A stretch of 64,000 bases of DNA, taken from assembly GCA_963751105.1 (NCBI GenBank), contig CAVVTG010000002.1:186001-250000 (forward strand). Reading direction: 5' to 3'. Made by a program: the position numbers and the translations under genes. Shown here piece after piece: positions 49,562 to 60,108 of this stretch (position 1 is the first letter of the stretch; each line of letters starts with the position of its first letter). Origin of the DNA: JACVRW01 sp963751105. Lineage in GTDB: Bacteria; Actinomycetota; Thermoleophilia; Solirubrobacterales; Thermoleophilaceae. The notes beneath the pieces are model-generated. The model was not told the origin of the DNA. It did not search any database and saw only the letters and a program-made list of their open reading frames with translations.

Positions 49562-50865
49562 TCCACCGGGCACGTCACGGCGCGGGTGCTCGTGGGAGGC
49601 GCGCAGCCGTCCATGCGCTTCCAGCGCTTGCGCTCTGCCTGGATCTTGAAACGGGTGTACTTGCCGAGTCGGTCATTGCGCCGGACGAAGATCTCGATCA
49701 CCGACCCGGCAGGGAAGAAACGATGGAAACGCGTCAAACGTACGGGCGCGGGCTTCGTTTTCGAGACGGCCTTGGTCATTCGCTTGACGGGACACATCTT
49801 GCCGCGGCACTGAACGAGGATGCGCGAGCCCTTGGGAGCCCTCACGCCGAGGACCTCGATGCGGGCGCCTCTCATCTCGCGCCAGCCCGCCATCCGGACG
49901 ACCGGGAACGGCTTGAGCATCTTCAGGAAGGGCGCGCTGGTGATCCCGGCCGGAGGTCCGGCGCTCTGGTTCACTCCGCCGCTGGGTGTGATCGGCGCCA
50001 GCCACTCGGACCTCTTGACGTTGATGACCTTCGAGACCCGGGCCGCGACCTCGTCCTCGTCCCTGACCCGGAGGCCGACGGTGTGCGGCCCCGCGGTCGT
50101 GAAGGCCCCGCGCACACGTGTACCCGAGGCGTCGTCGAAGCGGCCGTCGCCGTCCAGGTCCCAGTCCTCGTCGTCAATCGGGCCGTCGGGGTCGCTCGAC
50201 TCGGAGGTCAGGACGACCTGCTGGCCCACGACCGGCGCAGCGGGGGTCACGCTGAACGCCGCCGTCGGCCGCGAGTGGATGCGAATGCTCCGTGCGGGAG
50301 CCACCGCGCTGAGACCTCTGCTGTCGGTCACCGACAGACCCAGGGGGTACGTCCCAGGCAGGGCGAAGGTCCGGGCGATCTGCTGCGGGGGACCAATGAC
50401 GGGGAGGAGCTCGGTTCCGAAGGTCCAGACCGCGCTCGCGATGGTCTCGCCCGGAGCGGTCGACGAGGTCGGGTAGAAGCGGACCGTCTGTCCGATGAGG
50501 GCCACCGTGGACGCGGTGAACCGCACCGACGGCAGCGGGGTGACGGTGATCGCTGCGGTCGCCGTCGCGACAGCCCCGCGGTCGTCGGTGACCGTCAGCG
50601 TGACAGGGAAGGTTCCCACCGTGTTGTAGGTACGGGATGCAGACGGCCCGCTGGCGGTGGTGTTGTCTTCGAAGGCCCACGTTTCGGACGCGATCTCCAT
50701 CCCCGGCGGCTCGACCACGGAGGTCGCAGTGAAGTTCACGGTCGTGCCGACGGGGACCGTGGTGCTCGGGGCCGCCGTGATGCTCGTCGTGACCGCGCCA
50801 GCGGGCGCTGCCGCCACCAGGGCGAGGGCACCGACAACGACCATGCATAGGAATAGCCGGGTCAA
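49558..50865 (-). CDS. Secreted PKD-domain protein
   Basis: 435 residues from TTG 50865. After a signal-like segment (about 9-25, A-A-P-A-G-A) come PKD-type repeats (E-T-W-A-F-E-D, T-V-G-T-F-P-V-T-L-T-V-T-D near 75-110; W-D-L-D-G-D-G-R-F-D-D near 250) and a basic C-terminal domain with Cys. A GTG at 50881 with a perfectly placed AGGAGG (50889-50894) would be the better start but is one base out of frame; removing one T near 50875 joins M-R-F-F to the rest. So the start is probably affected by an indel. Confidence 0.75.
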   Translation of the reverse strand: MTRLFLCMVVVGALALVAAAPAGAVTTSITAAPSTTVPVGTTVNFTATSVVEPPGMEIASETWAFEDNTTASGPSASRTYNTVGTFPVTLTVTDDRGAVATATAAITVTPLPSVRFTASTVALIGQTVRFYPTSSTAPGETIASAVWTFGTELLPVIGPPQQIARTFALPGTYPLGLSVTDSRGLSAVAPARSIRIHSRPTAAFSVTPAAPVVGQQVVLTSESSDPDGPIDDEDWDLDGDGRFDDASGTRVRGAFTTAGPHTVGLRVRDEDEVAARVSKVINVKRSEWLAPITPSGGVNQSAGPPAGITSAPFLKMLKPFPVVRMAGWREMRGARIEVLGVRAPKGSRILVQCRGKMCPVKRMTKAVSKTKPAPVRLTRFHRFFPAGSVIEIFVRRNDRLGKYTRFKIQAERKRWKRMDGCAPPTSTRAVTCPVE

Positions 50866-50981
50866 CGTGAAAGAAACGCACCGGCGGGCCTCCTGCTTTC
50901 GCCGTTCTACGACATTCGTCCAGACCCCGCAAATTGCGTGCTTTTCGTCCGTTCGCGCGAGCGGCCGTGATTTCGGGGCGC

Positions 50982-52427
50982 TTAGTCGCCCTCGTCGTCG
51001 GGCAGCCGCCAGCCGCGTTTCCCGGGCAGGCGGAGCGCCGCCTCGGGCCCCCACGAGCCCTTCGGGTAGGGCTCCGGCGCGGCCCGGTCCTCGAGAATCG
51101 GCTCGCAGGCGTCCCAGAGACGCTCGATCTGCTCGGCCGTGCTGAACAGCAGCCGGTCGCCGGTCATCACGTCGTGCAGCAGCCGCTCGTAAGCCTCGAG
51201 CCCGTTGTCGGTGCCCAGCGCCGGGTCGACGTCGAGCACGAAGGGAGCGGAGGCGAGGTCGAGTCCCGGGCCGGGGCTCTTGACGCGAACGTCGATGCGC
51301 ACCACCGGGTCGTCGGACAGCTCGATGACGATCTCGTCGGGGCGGATCGCGTTGCCTCCGCTGCGGCCGGGGAAGAGCTCGAGCGGCGTGTCGCTAAGGC
51401 CGAGCGTCACCGTGCGCCGCGACGCGGCCAGCGCCTTGCCGGTGCGCAGGTAGAACGGCACCCCGCTCCAGCGCCACGAGTCGACGAGCACCTCCAGCGC
51501 CGCGAAGGTCTCGACGCGCGAGTCGGCCGGGATGTCGTCCTCTTCGCGGTAGCCCTCGTACTGACCGAGCACGGTCCGCTCTGGATCGATGGGCCGGATG
51601 GCCTCGAAGACCTTGAGGCGCTCCCGGTGCAGCGACTCGGGGTCCAGCCGTGACGGCGGCTCGAGCGCGACCACGCCGAGGATCTGCAGGAGGTGGGTGA
51701 CGATCATGTCGCGCACGGCACCGGTCTGCTCGTAGAACGCCGCCCGCCCCTCGATGTCGAGCTCCTCGGGCACGTCGATCTGCACATAACAGACGTGCTC
51801 GCGGTTCCAGATCGGCTCGAGCAGCGCGTTGGCGAAGCGCAGGGCGAGCAGATCGAGCACAGCCTCCTTGCCCAGGAAGTGATCGATGCGATAGATCTCG
51901 TGCTCGGGCAGCACCTCTGCGAGCGCAGCGTTGAGCTCGCAGGCGCTCTTCGCGTCGTGCCCGAACGGCTTCTCCAGCACGAGCGAGCAGTTCTCGGCGA
52001 TGCCGCTGCTGTCGAGCATGCCGATCATCGGGTGCATCGCCGACGGCGGCACGGACAGGTAGACCAGGCGCTTGCCGGAGGCACCGATCTCCTGCTCCGC
52101 GTCGGTGACCGCCTGCGCGAGCTCGCTTCCGTCGTCGGCGCTCGAGGCCACGAAGCTGAGGCGGGGCGCGAACTCGTCCCAGTGCTCGTCGAGCTCGCCG
52201 CGGCCGTGCTCGGCGACGGCGGTGCGGACGAGCTCACGGAACTCGTCGTCGGTGCCGGGCGAGTGGCGGCCCGAGCCGATGATGCGGAACTCCTCGGGCA
52301 GCAGCTCGGCGCGGAACAGGTGAAATAAGCCCGGCAGCAGCTTGCGCGCGGCTAGGTCACCCGTGGCGCCGAACAGGACGAGCACACGGTCGGCCGGGCG
52401 GCCCCGCTCAGGGGCAGTTGCGGTCAT
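50982..52427 (-). CDS. zwf: Glucose-6-phosphate dehydrogenase, second copy
   Basis: 481 residues from ATG 52427. It has L-F-G-A-T-G-D-L-A-A-R-K-L near the start (the usual R-K-L present, unlike the other copy), Y-R-I-D-H-F-L-G-K-E near 182 and the His region G-A-V-R-D-M-I-V-T-H near 239. It is closer to the ordinary bacterial form than the 34900 copy and stands apart from other pentose-phosphate genes. Two isoenzymes could differ in cofactor or timing. Confidence 0.93.
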   Translation of the reverse strand: MTATAPERGRPADRVLVLFGATGDLAARKLLPGLFHLFRAELLPEEFRIIGSGRHSPGTDDEFRELVRTAVAEHGRGELDEHWDEFAPRLSFVASSADDGSELAQAVTDAEQEIGASGKRLVYLSVPPSAMHPMIGMLDSSGIAENCSLVLEKPFGHDAKSACELNAALAEVLPEHEIYRIDHFLGKEAVLDLLALRFANALLEPIWNREHVCYVQIDVPEELDIEGRAAFYEQTGAVRDMIVTHLLQILGVVALEPPSRLDPESLHRERLKVFEAIRPIDPERTVLGQYEGYREEDDIPADSRVETFAALEVLVDSWRWSGVPFYLRTGKALAASRRTVTLGLSDTPLELFPGRSGGNAIRPDEIVIELSDDPVVRIDVRVKSPGPGLDLASAPFVLDVDPALGTDNGLEAYERLLHDVMTGDRLLFSTAEQIERLWDACEPILEDRAAPEPYPKGSWGPEAALRLPGKRGWRLPDDEGD

Positions 52428-52448
52428 GGCCGCAACTGTAGGTACGGG

Positions 52449-52826
52449 CTAGCGCTCGGTGTCGCCGCTCTGCGCCCTGCGGGCCGCGGCGGCGGAGTCC
52501 CTCTGGTCGGGCTCCTCGTCGTCCGGCACGTCCGGGCCGCCGTCGGTCACCGCGTCGGCGCTGTCTCCGGCGGTGAGGTCCACGCCGCTCTCGGTGGCCG
52601 GCTCCTCGGAGCCGGTCGTCTCACCCAGCACCGAGCTGCCGAGCTCCGGGTCCTCGGCCAGCATCTCCCGCGGGGCGTCCGAGCCGCCCTCCTCGGCGGG
52701 CACGATCCCCTCATCCGAGGTCTCGGCCCATTCACCCTTCTCACGGGCCTCGGCCTCGTCGGGCGTGGTTCCGCCTCGCTGCTCGCTCGGCTTGGGGGCG
52801 TTCTGCTCGTCGTCGTGCCCAGGCAT
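52449..52826 (-). CDS. Acidic disordered protein
   Basis: 125 residues from ATG 52826. The sequence is Asp/Glu/Gly/Ser rich with no hydrophobic core, signal or motif beyond a C-terminal A-A-A-A-R-R-A-Q-S-G. It lies 21 bases upstream of zwf2 on the same strand and divergent (45 bases) from the XdhC gene. Function unknown. Confidence 0.65.
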   Translation of the reverse strand: MPGHDDEQNAPKPSEQRGGTTPDEAEAREKGEWAETSDEGIVPAEEGGSDAPREMLAEDPELGSSVLGETTGSEEPATESGVDLTAGDSADAVTDGGPDVPDDEEPDQRDSAAAARRAQSGDTER

Positions 52827-52871
52827 TCATCCGCCTCACTGTCGGGGTGACCTTGCGATACTAGTTCGACC

Positions 52872-53768
52872 GTGATCCGGGGGAAGCTCGCTCGCCGTGC
52901 CGACGCGCTGATCGAGGCGCGCGAGCCGTTCGTCGCGGCCACCGTCATCCGTGCCATGCGCCCGACCAGCGTGCGGGCCGGGGACGCCGCTTTGGTTGGG
53001 GCCGACGGCGTCATCGAAGGGTTCGTGGGCGGCGCCTGCGCGGAATCGTCGGTGCGACTGCACGCGCTGCGCGTGCTCGAGACGGGCGAGGCGCTGCTGC
53101 TGCGAATCCTGCCCGGCGAGGTCGATGAAGAGACGGCCGCGGGGGAGGGTGCGGTGACGGTGAAGAACCCGTGCCTCAGCGGCGGCGCGCTGGAGATCTT
53201 TCTCGAGCCCCACCTGCCCGCCGCGCACGTGCTGGTGATGGGCGAGACGCCGGTGGCGGCCGCGCTGATGCGTCAGGGCGAAGCACTCGGCTTCGCCATG
53301 GTCAGCGGCGCCGAGCGCAATGCGCCCGAGGCCGGCGACGCCGCGCTGATCGTGGCCTCGCACGGCCACGACGAGGACCACGTGCTGGCGGCCGCGCTGC
53401 GCCTGGGCGTTCCCTTCGTCGGGCTGGTGGCCGGCGTCAAGCGCGGCTCCGCGGTGCGCGCGGCGCTCGATGTGCCGGACGAACTGCGCGCCCGGCTTCA
53501 CACCCCTGCCGGACTCGACATCGGTGCCCGGACGCCCGCCGAGATCGCGCTGTCGATCTTCGCGCAGATCGTCGCCGAGAGCCGGTCGACCGAGGTGACC
53601 CCCGCAAGCCCGCTGGACGCGGTGGTCATCGACCCCGTGTGTGGGATGGAGGTCGTCGCCGCCGAGGGCACCATCGCCTTGGAGCACGAGGGGCGGCGGT
53701 TCTTCTTCTGCAGCAGCGGCTGCCGCGACGCGTTCGCAGCGGACCCCGCGCGCCATGCCCCGGTCTGA
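52872..53768 (+). CDS. XdhC/CoxF-family maturation protein with fused YHS domain
   Basis: 298 residues from GTG 52872. The N-terminal XdhC_CoxI region has G-F-V-G-G-A-C-A-E near 52-60; the Rossmann-like XdhC half follows (H-V-L-V-M-G-E-T-P near 119; I-G-A-R-T-P-A-E-I-A-L-S-I near 216). The C-terminal 50 residues are a YHS domain: I-D-P-V-C-G-M-E-V near 254 and F-F-F-C-S-S-G-C-R-D-A-F near 277-288. XdhC/CoxF proteins handle the molybdenum cofactor before insertion. The YHS domain is a metal-binding module; a copper role for the Mo-Cu site is inference. First gene of the CODH operon. Confidence 0.88.
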   Translation: MIRGKLARRADALIEAREPFVAATVIRAMRPTSVRAGDAALVGADGVIEGFVGGACAESSVRLHALRVLETGEALLLRILPGEVDEETAAGEGAVTVKNPCLSGGALEIFLEPHLPAAHVLVMGETPVAAALMRQGEALGFAMVSGAERNAPEAGDAALIVASHGHDEDHVLAAALRLGVPFVGLVAGVKRGSAVRAALDVPDELRARLHTPAGLDIGARTPAEIALSIFAQIVAESRSTEVTPASPLDAVVIDPVCGMEVVAAEGTIALEHEGRRFFFCSSGCRDAFAADPARHAPV

Positions 53769-53774
53769 GCGGCC

Positions 53775-54368
53775 GTGTCCTTCGTAACCGGTCTGGTGCT
53801 GGGCGCGGGCGGATCGCGCCGGCTGGGAAGACCGAAGCAGCTGCTCCCCTTCGGAGAGGCCACGCTGCTCGATCACACGGTCGCCACGGCGCGCGACTGC
53901 GGGTTCGGCCAGTTGATCGTGGCCCTCGGCGGTTCGGCCGACGACGTGCGCGCGACGGTCGACCTCTCGGGGACCGACGTGGTGGTCAACGACAGCTTCG
54001 GCGAGGGCTGCTCGTCCTCGATCGCAGCGGCCGTGGGCGCGGTCGACGAGCGCGCCGAGGCCCTGGTGCTGCTGCTGGGCGACCAGCCCGGCGTGACGCC
54101 CGCGACGGTGCGAGCGCTGATCGTCGGCCGCGGCCAGGCGGAGCTCGCAGTGTGTCGGTACGACGACGGCCGCGGCCACCCCTTCGCCTTCGGGCGCGAG
54201 ACCTTCGGCCGGCTGGCCGGGCTTCACGGCGACAAGGCGGTGTGGAAGCTCCTCGACCGCGCCGGTGACTCCGTGGCCGAGGTCGCGATTGCGGGCCCGG
54301 TCCCGCTCGACGTGGACACCTGGGAGGACTACGAGGCCGTGCTCTCGAGCACCGCGGTCCGCGGCTGA
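53775..54368 (+). CDS. mocA: Molybdenum cofactor cytidylyltransferase (MocA-like)
   Basis: 197 residues from GTG 53775. It has the nucleotidyltransferase start L-V-L-G-A-G-G-S-R-R-L-G-R-P-K-Q-L-L-P and L-L-G-D-Q-P-G-V near 97-104, then G-R-G-H-P-F-A-F near 134. MocA joins CTP to Mo-molybdopterin to make MCD, the cofactor used by CO dehydrogenase, so its place here makes biochemical sense. It follows the XdhC gene by 6 bases. Confidence 0.93.
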   Translation: MSFVTGLVLGAGGSRRLGRPKQLLPFGEATLLDHTVATARDCGFGQLIVALGGSADDVRATVDLSGTDVVVNDSFGEGCSSSIAAAVGAVDERAEALVLLLGDQPGVTPATVRALIVGRGQAELAVCRYDDGRGHPFAFGRETFGRLAGLHGDKAVWKLLDRAGDSVAEVAIAGPVPLDVDTWEDYEAVLSSTAVRG

Positions 54369-54369
54369 C

Positions 54370-54612
54370 ATGGCGAGCATCACGATGCGCGAGATCCGCG
54401 AGGGCGAGGTGCCGTTCGACGGCGGGACCGCCGTCCAGGAGGATCCGGGCCGGCCCGCCTTCCGTGGCAACGGACCGGACGACTACGTATGCGTGAGGTG
54501 CGGCAACGTGCTGGCCGAGGCGATGCACCCCGTGCAGATGACCAAGAAGGTCCGGGTCCGTTGTGGAGTCTGCTCGACGGTCAACGTGGCCGTGACGGAG
54601 GAGAAGGGGTAA
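54370..54612 (+). CDS. Small zinc-ribbon-like protein
   Basis: 80 residues from ATG 54370, one base after the mocA stop. Cys pairs Y-V-C-V-R-C-G-N and R-C-G-V-C-S (about residues 41-44 and 65-68) form a probable metal-binding ribbon. The rest is polar. It belongs to the CODH operon; the role is unknown. Metal delivery or a small structural partner are options. Confidence 0.72.
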   Translation: MASITMREIREGEVPFDGGTAVQEDPGRPAFRGNGPDDYVCVRCGNVLAEAMHPVQMTKKVRVRCGVCSTVNVAVTEEKG

Positions 54613-54654
54613 GGTCAGCGCCCAGGTCGTGGGGAAGGGAGGAAACCGCTGACG

Positions 54655-54903
54655 ATGGCCGCTTCGGAATGGCCGGTGGGTCTTGCCATCGGCATCGTTG
54701 TGATCCTGGTGGCCGCGGCCATCCTGATCGTGATCGTGGCTCTGGCGATGCGGATCGCCAAGCAGGCCAAGACCGCTGAGGACGGGGTCGAGGTCGTCCG
54801 CCGGCAGACGGCCGAGCTCGACGGCGTCCCGCGGATCAACGACTCCGGCGTGCGCGTCCTGCACGCCGCCCGGGCGCTGCGGAAGGTGGCGGTGGGCAAA
54901 TGA
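54655..54903 (+). CDS. Small single-pass membrane protein of CODH operon, cassette protein 1
   Basis: 82 residues from ATG 54655. A signal-anchor helix (about 9-33) precedes a charged helical tail with A-K-T-A-E-D-G-V-E-V-V-R-R and V-R-V-L-H-A-A-R-A-L-R. No known family. Overlaps the next gene as ATGA (54900-54903). Together with the next four it forms a run of membrane proteins inserted between cofactor genes and coxM. Confidence 0.75.
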   Translation: MAASEWPVGLAIGIVVILVAAAILIVIVALAMRIAKQAKTAEDGVEVVRRQTAELDGVPRINDSGVRVLHAARALRKVAVGK

Positions 54904-55187
54904 CGCTGCTGGCGGTCTCCTCGGACACCTACTGGACCATTGCCCTGCTGGTGGGGCTGGGCGCGGCGCTCATCGTGGTCGTCCTGCTGGCGCTGCTGCT
55001 CCAGAACCTCGCCCGCATCCAGGGGTCGGTGGAGGGCCTGCTCGAGGTGGCCGGCAAGGTTGGCGCCAACACCGCGAACATCCCTCAGCTCGAGGCCACC
55101 GCGCCGGTGCTGGCGCTGATCGTCGACGAAGCGGTGGTGCAGGACGGCTACATGAGCGCGCTGACCGACGGGTACGGCGAGTCGTGA
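54900..55187 (+). CDS. Small membrane protein, cassette protein 2
   Basis: 95 residues from ATG 54900. Hydrophobic helix (about 12-36), then an amphipathic helix with Q-N-L-A-R-I-Q-G-S-V-E-G-L and a second with P-V-L-A-L-I-V-D-E-A. No known family. GTGA/ATGA overlaps on both sides point to strict co-translation in the cassette. Confidence 0.75.
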   Translation: MTLLAVSSDTYWTIALLVGLGAALIVVVLLALLLQNLARIQGSVEGLLEVAGKVGANTANIPQLEATAPVLALIVDEAVVQDGYMSALTDGYGES

Positions 55188-55444
55188 TCGTCCTGAGTGT
55201 CCTGCTCGCGGTGGTGGTCATCGTCGTGCTCGCACTGGCGCTGATCGAGATCCGCAGGCGCCTCGTGGTGATTTCGGAGGGCCTGGCGAGCCTGGGCTCC
55301 GCGCTGGAGGGCGTCGAGGCCCAGCACCTGCGCCCGCTGGAGGGCGCGGTCAAGGCGATCAACGCTCAGTTCGACGTCATCCTCGGTGCTCTGCCGGGGA
55401 TCGCCCGCAAGGCTTCGGTCGTCGCCGAGAGGAGGCCGCAATGA
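55184..55444 (+). CDS. Small membrane protein, cassette protein 3
   Basis: 86 residues from GTG 55184, overlapping the previous stop. One N-terminal membrane segment (1-22) and a long helix (I-S-E-G-L-A-S-L-G-S-A-L-E-G-V) suggest a membrane-anchored coiled-coil protein. Function unknown. Confidence 0.75.
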   Translation: MIVLSVLLAVVVIVVLALALIEIRRRLVVISEGLASLGSALEGVEAQHLRPLEGAVKAINAQFDVILGALPGIARKASVVAERRPQ

Positions 55445-55713
55445 CCCTCTGGTGGATCGGGAACATCGTCCTGCTGCTGGTGATCCTGCCGGTGGTCGTG
55501 TACCTGCTGCGCGGCGTGCTCGACGCGGCCAGGAGCATCGTCCCGTCGGTACAGAAGATCGCGACCGTGGCCGCCGCCGGATCGAAGGATCTGGACGCCG
55601 CCCCGCTGCTCCTGACCACGCAGGACCAGGTAGAGCGGACGGTCGCCGGGCTGGCCGACTACGGCGGCTCGCTCGACGTGATCCTCGACGACGCCGAGGA
55701 GGAGCGGGCATGA
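55441..55713 (+). CDS. Small membrane protein, cassette protein 4
   Basis: 90 residues from ATG 55441, overlapping its neighbours on both sides by four bases. N-terminal membrane segment (about 5-24), then V-R-or-L-x-x-x heptads (L-D-A-A-R-S-I-V-P-S-V-Q-K-I) and an acidic end. Function unknown. Confidence 0.75.
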   Translation: MTLWWIGNIVLLLVILPVVVYLLRGVLDAARSIVPSVQKIATVAAAGSKDLDAAPLLLTTQDQVERTVAGLADYGGSLDVILDDAEEERA

Positions 55714-56333
55714 CCGTGCTGGCCGTGGCCGCCCCCGCCGTGGTGATGATCCTCGCGGTCCTGCTGATCGTCCTCGCGCTCGTCTTCTTCCTCGTGTCGA
55801 CGATCCTGGAGCTCCGGAAGATCACCGCCGGCCTGGACGAGGTGATCGCCAACGTGGGCGAGATCGTGGAGAAGAGCGCGCCGGTCAACGACGTGGTCAC
55901 ACAGATCAACGGGCAGCTCGATGCGGGTGTCGACCTGCTCGAGGGCCTGCTGGTCAAGAAGGCCGGCATGAGGGACGCCATGGGCCTCATCGAGGGTCTG
56001 TACCCCGGCGCCGCCGGGGAGGGGCTGCGCAACTTCCCCGACAGCGCCGACGTGGACGCCCCGCGGATCGGAGAGGTCTACACCAAGGGCACGCTTACGC
56101 TCGCGCGGCTCGGCCGCGAGGCGCCGATCGCGGCCCTCAGCCCGGCGGGCGCGGTGCTGCGCAACGTGGAGGGCGGCAGCCTGGCGGCGCGGCAGCTCTA
56201 CCCGGAGGGCCGGCACACGAGGCCCGAGAAGCTCCCGACCTCGCCGGTGATCGGCGCCGACTCCCCGGAACAGTACGAGCGACGCGACGACATCGGTGCG
56301 CCGCGCAAGCGCCTGCCGGCCAAGCCTTCCTGA
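55710..56333 (+). CDS. Membrane protein, cassette protein 5 (largest)
   Basis: 207 residues from ATG 55710. A membrane segment (about 8-34), a helical region (I-T-A-G-L-D-E-V-I-A-N-V-G-E-I-V) and a longer, less ordered C-terminal part with Y-P-E-G-R-H-T-R-P. No known family. It ends 15 bases before coxM. The five cassette proteins have the same N-terminal anchor plus helix plan and could assemble as one membrane complex that holds CODH (inference). Confidence 0.76.
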   Translation: MTVLAVAAPAVVMILAVLLIVLALVFFLVSTILELRKITAGLDEVIANVGEIVEKSAPVNDVVTQINGQLDAGVDLLEGLLVKKAGMRDAMGLIEGLYPGAAGEGLRNFPDSADVDAPRIGEVYTKGTLTLARLGREAPIAALSPAGAVLRNVEGGSLAARQLYPEGRHTRPEKLPTSPVIGADSPEQYERRDDIGAPRKRLPAKPS

Positions 56334-56348
56334 TCGGAGAGGAGAACT

Positions 56349-57224
56349 TTGCAGACCCCTGCGCCATTCGAGTACGAGCGTGCCACCAGCGTCGACGGCG
56401 CGATCGCCGCGCTGGAGCGGCTCGGCTCCGAGGCGCGCATCATCGCCGGCGGCCACAGCCTGCTGCCGATGATGAAGCTGCGGCTGGCCACCCCCGAGCA
56501 CCTGATCGACATCAACGATCTCGGAGGAGCTCGCGTACATCCGCGAGCAGGAGGGTGAGATCAGGATCGGCGCGCTCACCCGGCACGTGGACCTGCTGAA
56601 GTCGGAGCTGCTCGCGCGGCACTATCCCCTCTTCCGCGACGCCGAGACCGTGATCGCCGACCCGGTGGTGCGCAACCGCGGCACCATCGGCGGCTCGCTG
56701 TGCCAGGCCGATGCGGCCGAGGACCTCTCGGCGGTGTGCTCGGCGGCCGCGCGCAGGTCGTGATTCGCGGCACCGGAGGCGAGCGCGTGGTGAGCATGGA
56801 GGACTTCCACGTAGGGCCCTACATGACCGCGGTCGGCGAGGGCGAGCTGCTCACCGAGGTCCGCCTGGCGCTTCGCCCGGGCGCCGGCAGCGCGCACGAG
56901 AAGGTGGAGCGCCGCGCGGGAGACTGGGCCATCGCCGCGGCCTCCGCGGCGCTGTGGATCGACGGCGGCGCGATCACCGACGCCGGCATCGCCCTCAGCG
57001 CGGTGGGGATCACCACCATCCACCTCACACGGGCTGAGGAGCTCCTGCGCGGCAAGCCACCCTCCGAGGAGCTGTTCGCCGAGGCGGGCGAGATCGCATC
57101 CGAGGACTGCTCGCCGAGCGCAGACGGCCGCGGGCCGATCGACTACAAGCGCCATCTCGCCGGCGTGCTCACTCAACGCGCGCTGCGCCGGTCGACCGAG
57201 CGCGCCCTGCAGCAGGAGGCCTGA
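56349..57224 (+). CDS. coxM: CO dehydrogenase medium (FAD) subunit, frameshifted
   Basis: Reading from TTG 56349 (GAGAGGAGAA ahead), one frame encodes F-E-Y-E-R-A-T-S-V then A-G-G-H-S-L-L-P-M-M-K-L (FAD-binding) to about 56523. A +1 shift gives E-E-L-A-Y-I-R…G-T-I-G-G-S-L-C-Q-A-D-A-A-E-D-L to a stop at 56761-56763. A -1 shift near 56745 restores the first frame, A-Q-V-V-I-R-G-T-G-G-E-R through the C-terminal domain to 57224. Total length equals 291 residues, right for CoxM. Either the sequence contains two errors or the gene is broken; intact coxS, coxL and the rest suggest error. Confidence 0.85.
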
Positions 57225-57226
57225 TC

Positions 57227-57721
57227 ATGGAGGTCGCGATGACGGTCAACGGCGAGCGCGTCTCCCGCGAGGTCGAGCCTCGGCGGCTGCTCGTGCACTT
57301 CCTGCGCGAGGACCTCGACCTCACGGGCACCCACTGGGGCTGTGACACCTCGAACTGCGGCGCGTGCGTGGTGCTGATGGACGGCGAGCCGGTCAAGTCG
57401 TGCACGATCCTGGCGGCGATGTGCGAGGGCCATGAGATTCGCACGGTCGAGTCGCTCGAGACCGACGGTGAGCTGGACCCGGTCCAGCAGGGCTTCTACG
57501 AGCACCACGCGCTGCAGTGCGGCTTCTGCACGCCGGGCATGCTGATGACCGCCCGCGCCCTGCTCGACGAGAACCCGGATCCCAGCGACCACGAGATTCG
57601 CACCGCGATCTCGGGCGCCATCTGCCGCTGCACCGGATACAAGAACATCGTCAGCGCCGTCCGCTGGGCGGCCGATCAAGAGAGAGAGTCCGTGGGGAGC
57701 GCGGACTCTCGGGAGGCCTGA
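57227..57721 (+). CDS. coxS: CO dehydrogenase small (2Fe-2S) subunit
   Basis: 164 residues from ATG 57227. Two [2Fe-2S] clusters are encoded: the plant-ferredoxin-type cluster with Cys39, Cys44, Cys47 and Cys59, and the second with Cys98, Cys101, Cys133 and Cys135 (C-G-F-C-T-P-G … C-R-C-T-G-Y). CoxS moves electrons from the Mo-Cu site to FAD in CoxM. Order M-S-L is that of form I cox operons. Two bases separate it from coxM and coxL on each side. Confidence 0.96.
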   Translation: MEVAMTVNGERVSREVEPRRLLVHFLREDLDLTGTHWGCDTSNCGACVVLMDGEPVKSCTILAAMCEGHEIRTVESLETDGELDPVQQGFYEHHALQCGFCTPGMLMTARALLDENPDPSDHEIRTAISGAICRCTGYKNIVSAVRWAADQERESVGSADSREA

Positions 57722-57723
57722 GC

Positions 57724-60104
<2,381 letters not shown>

Positions 60105-60108
<4 letters not shown>

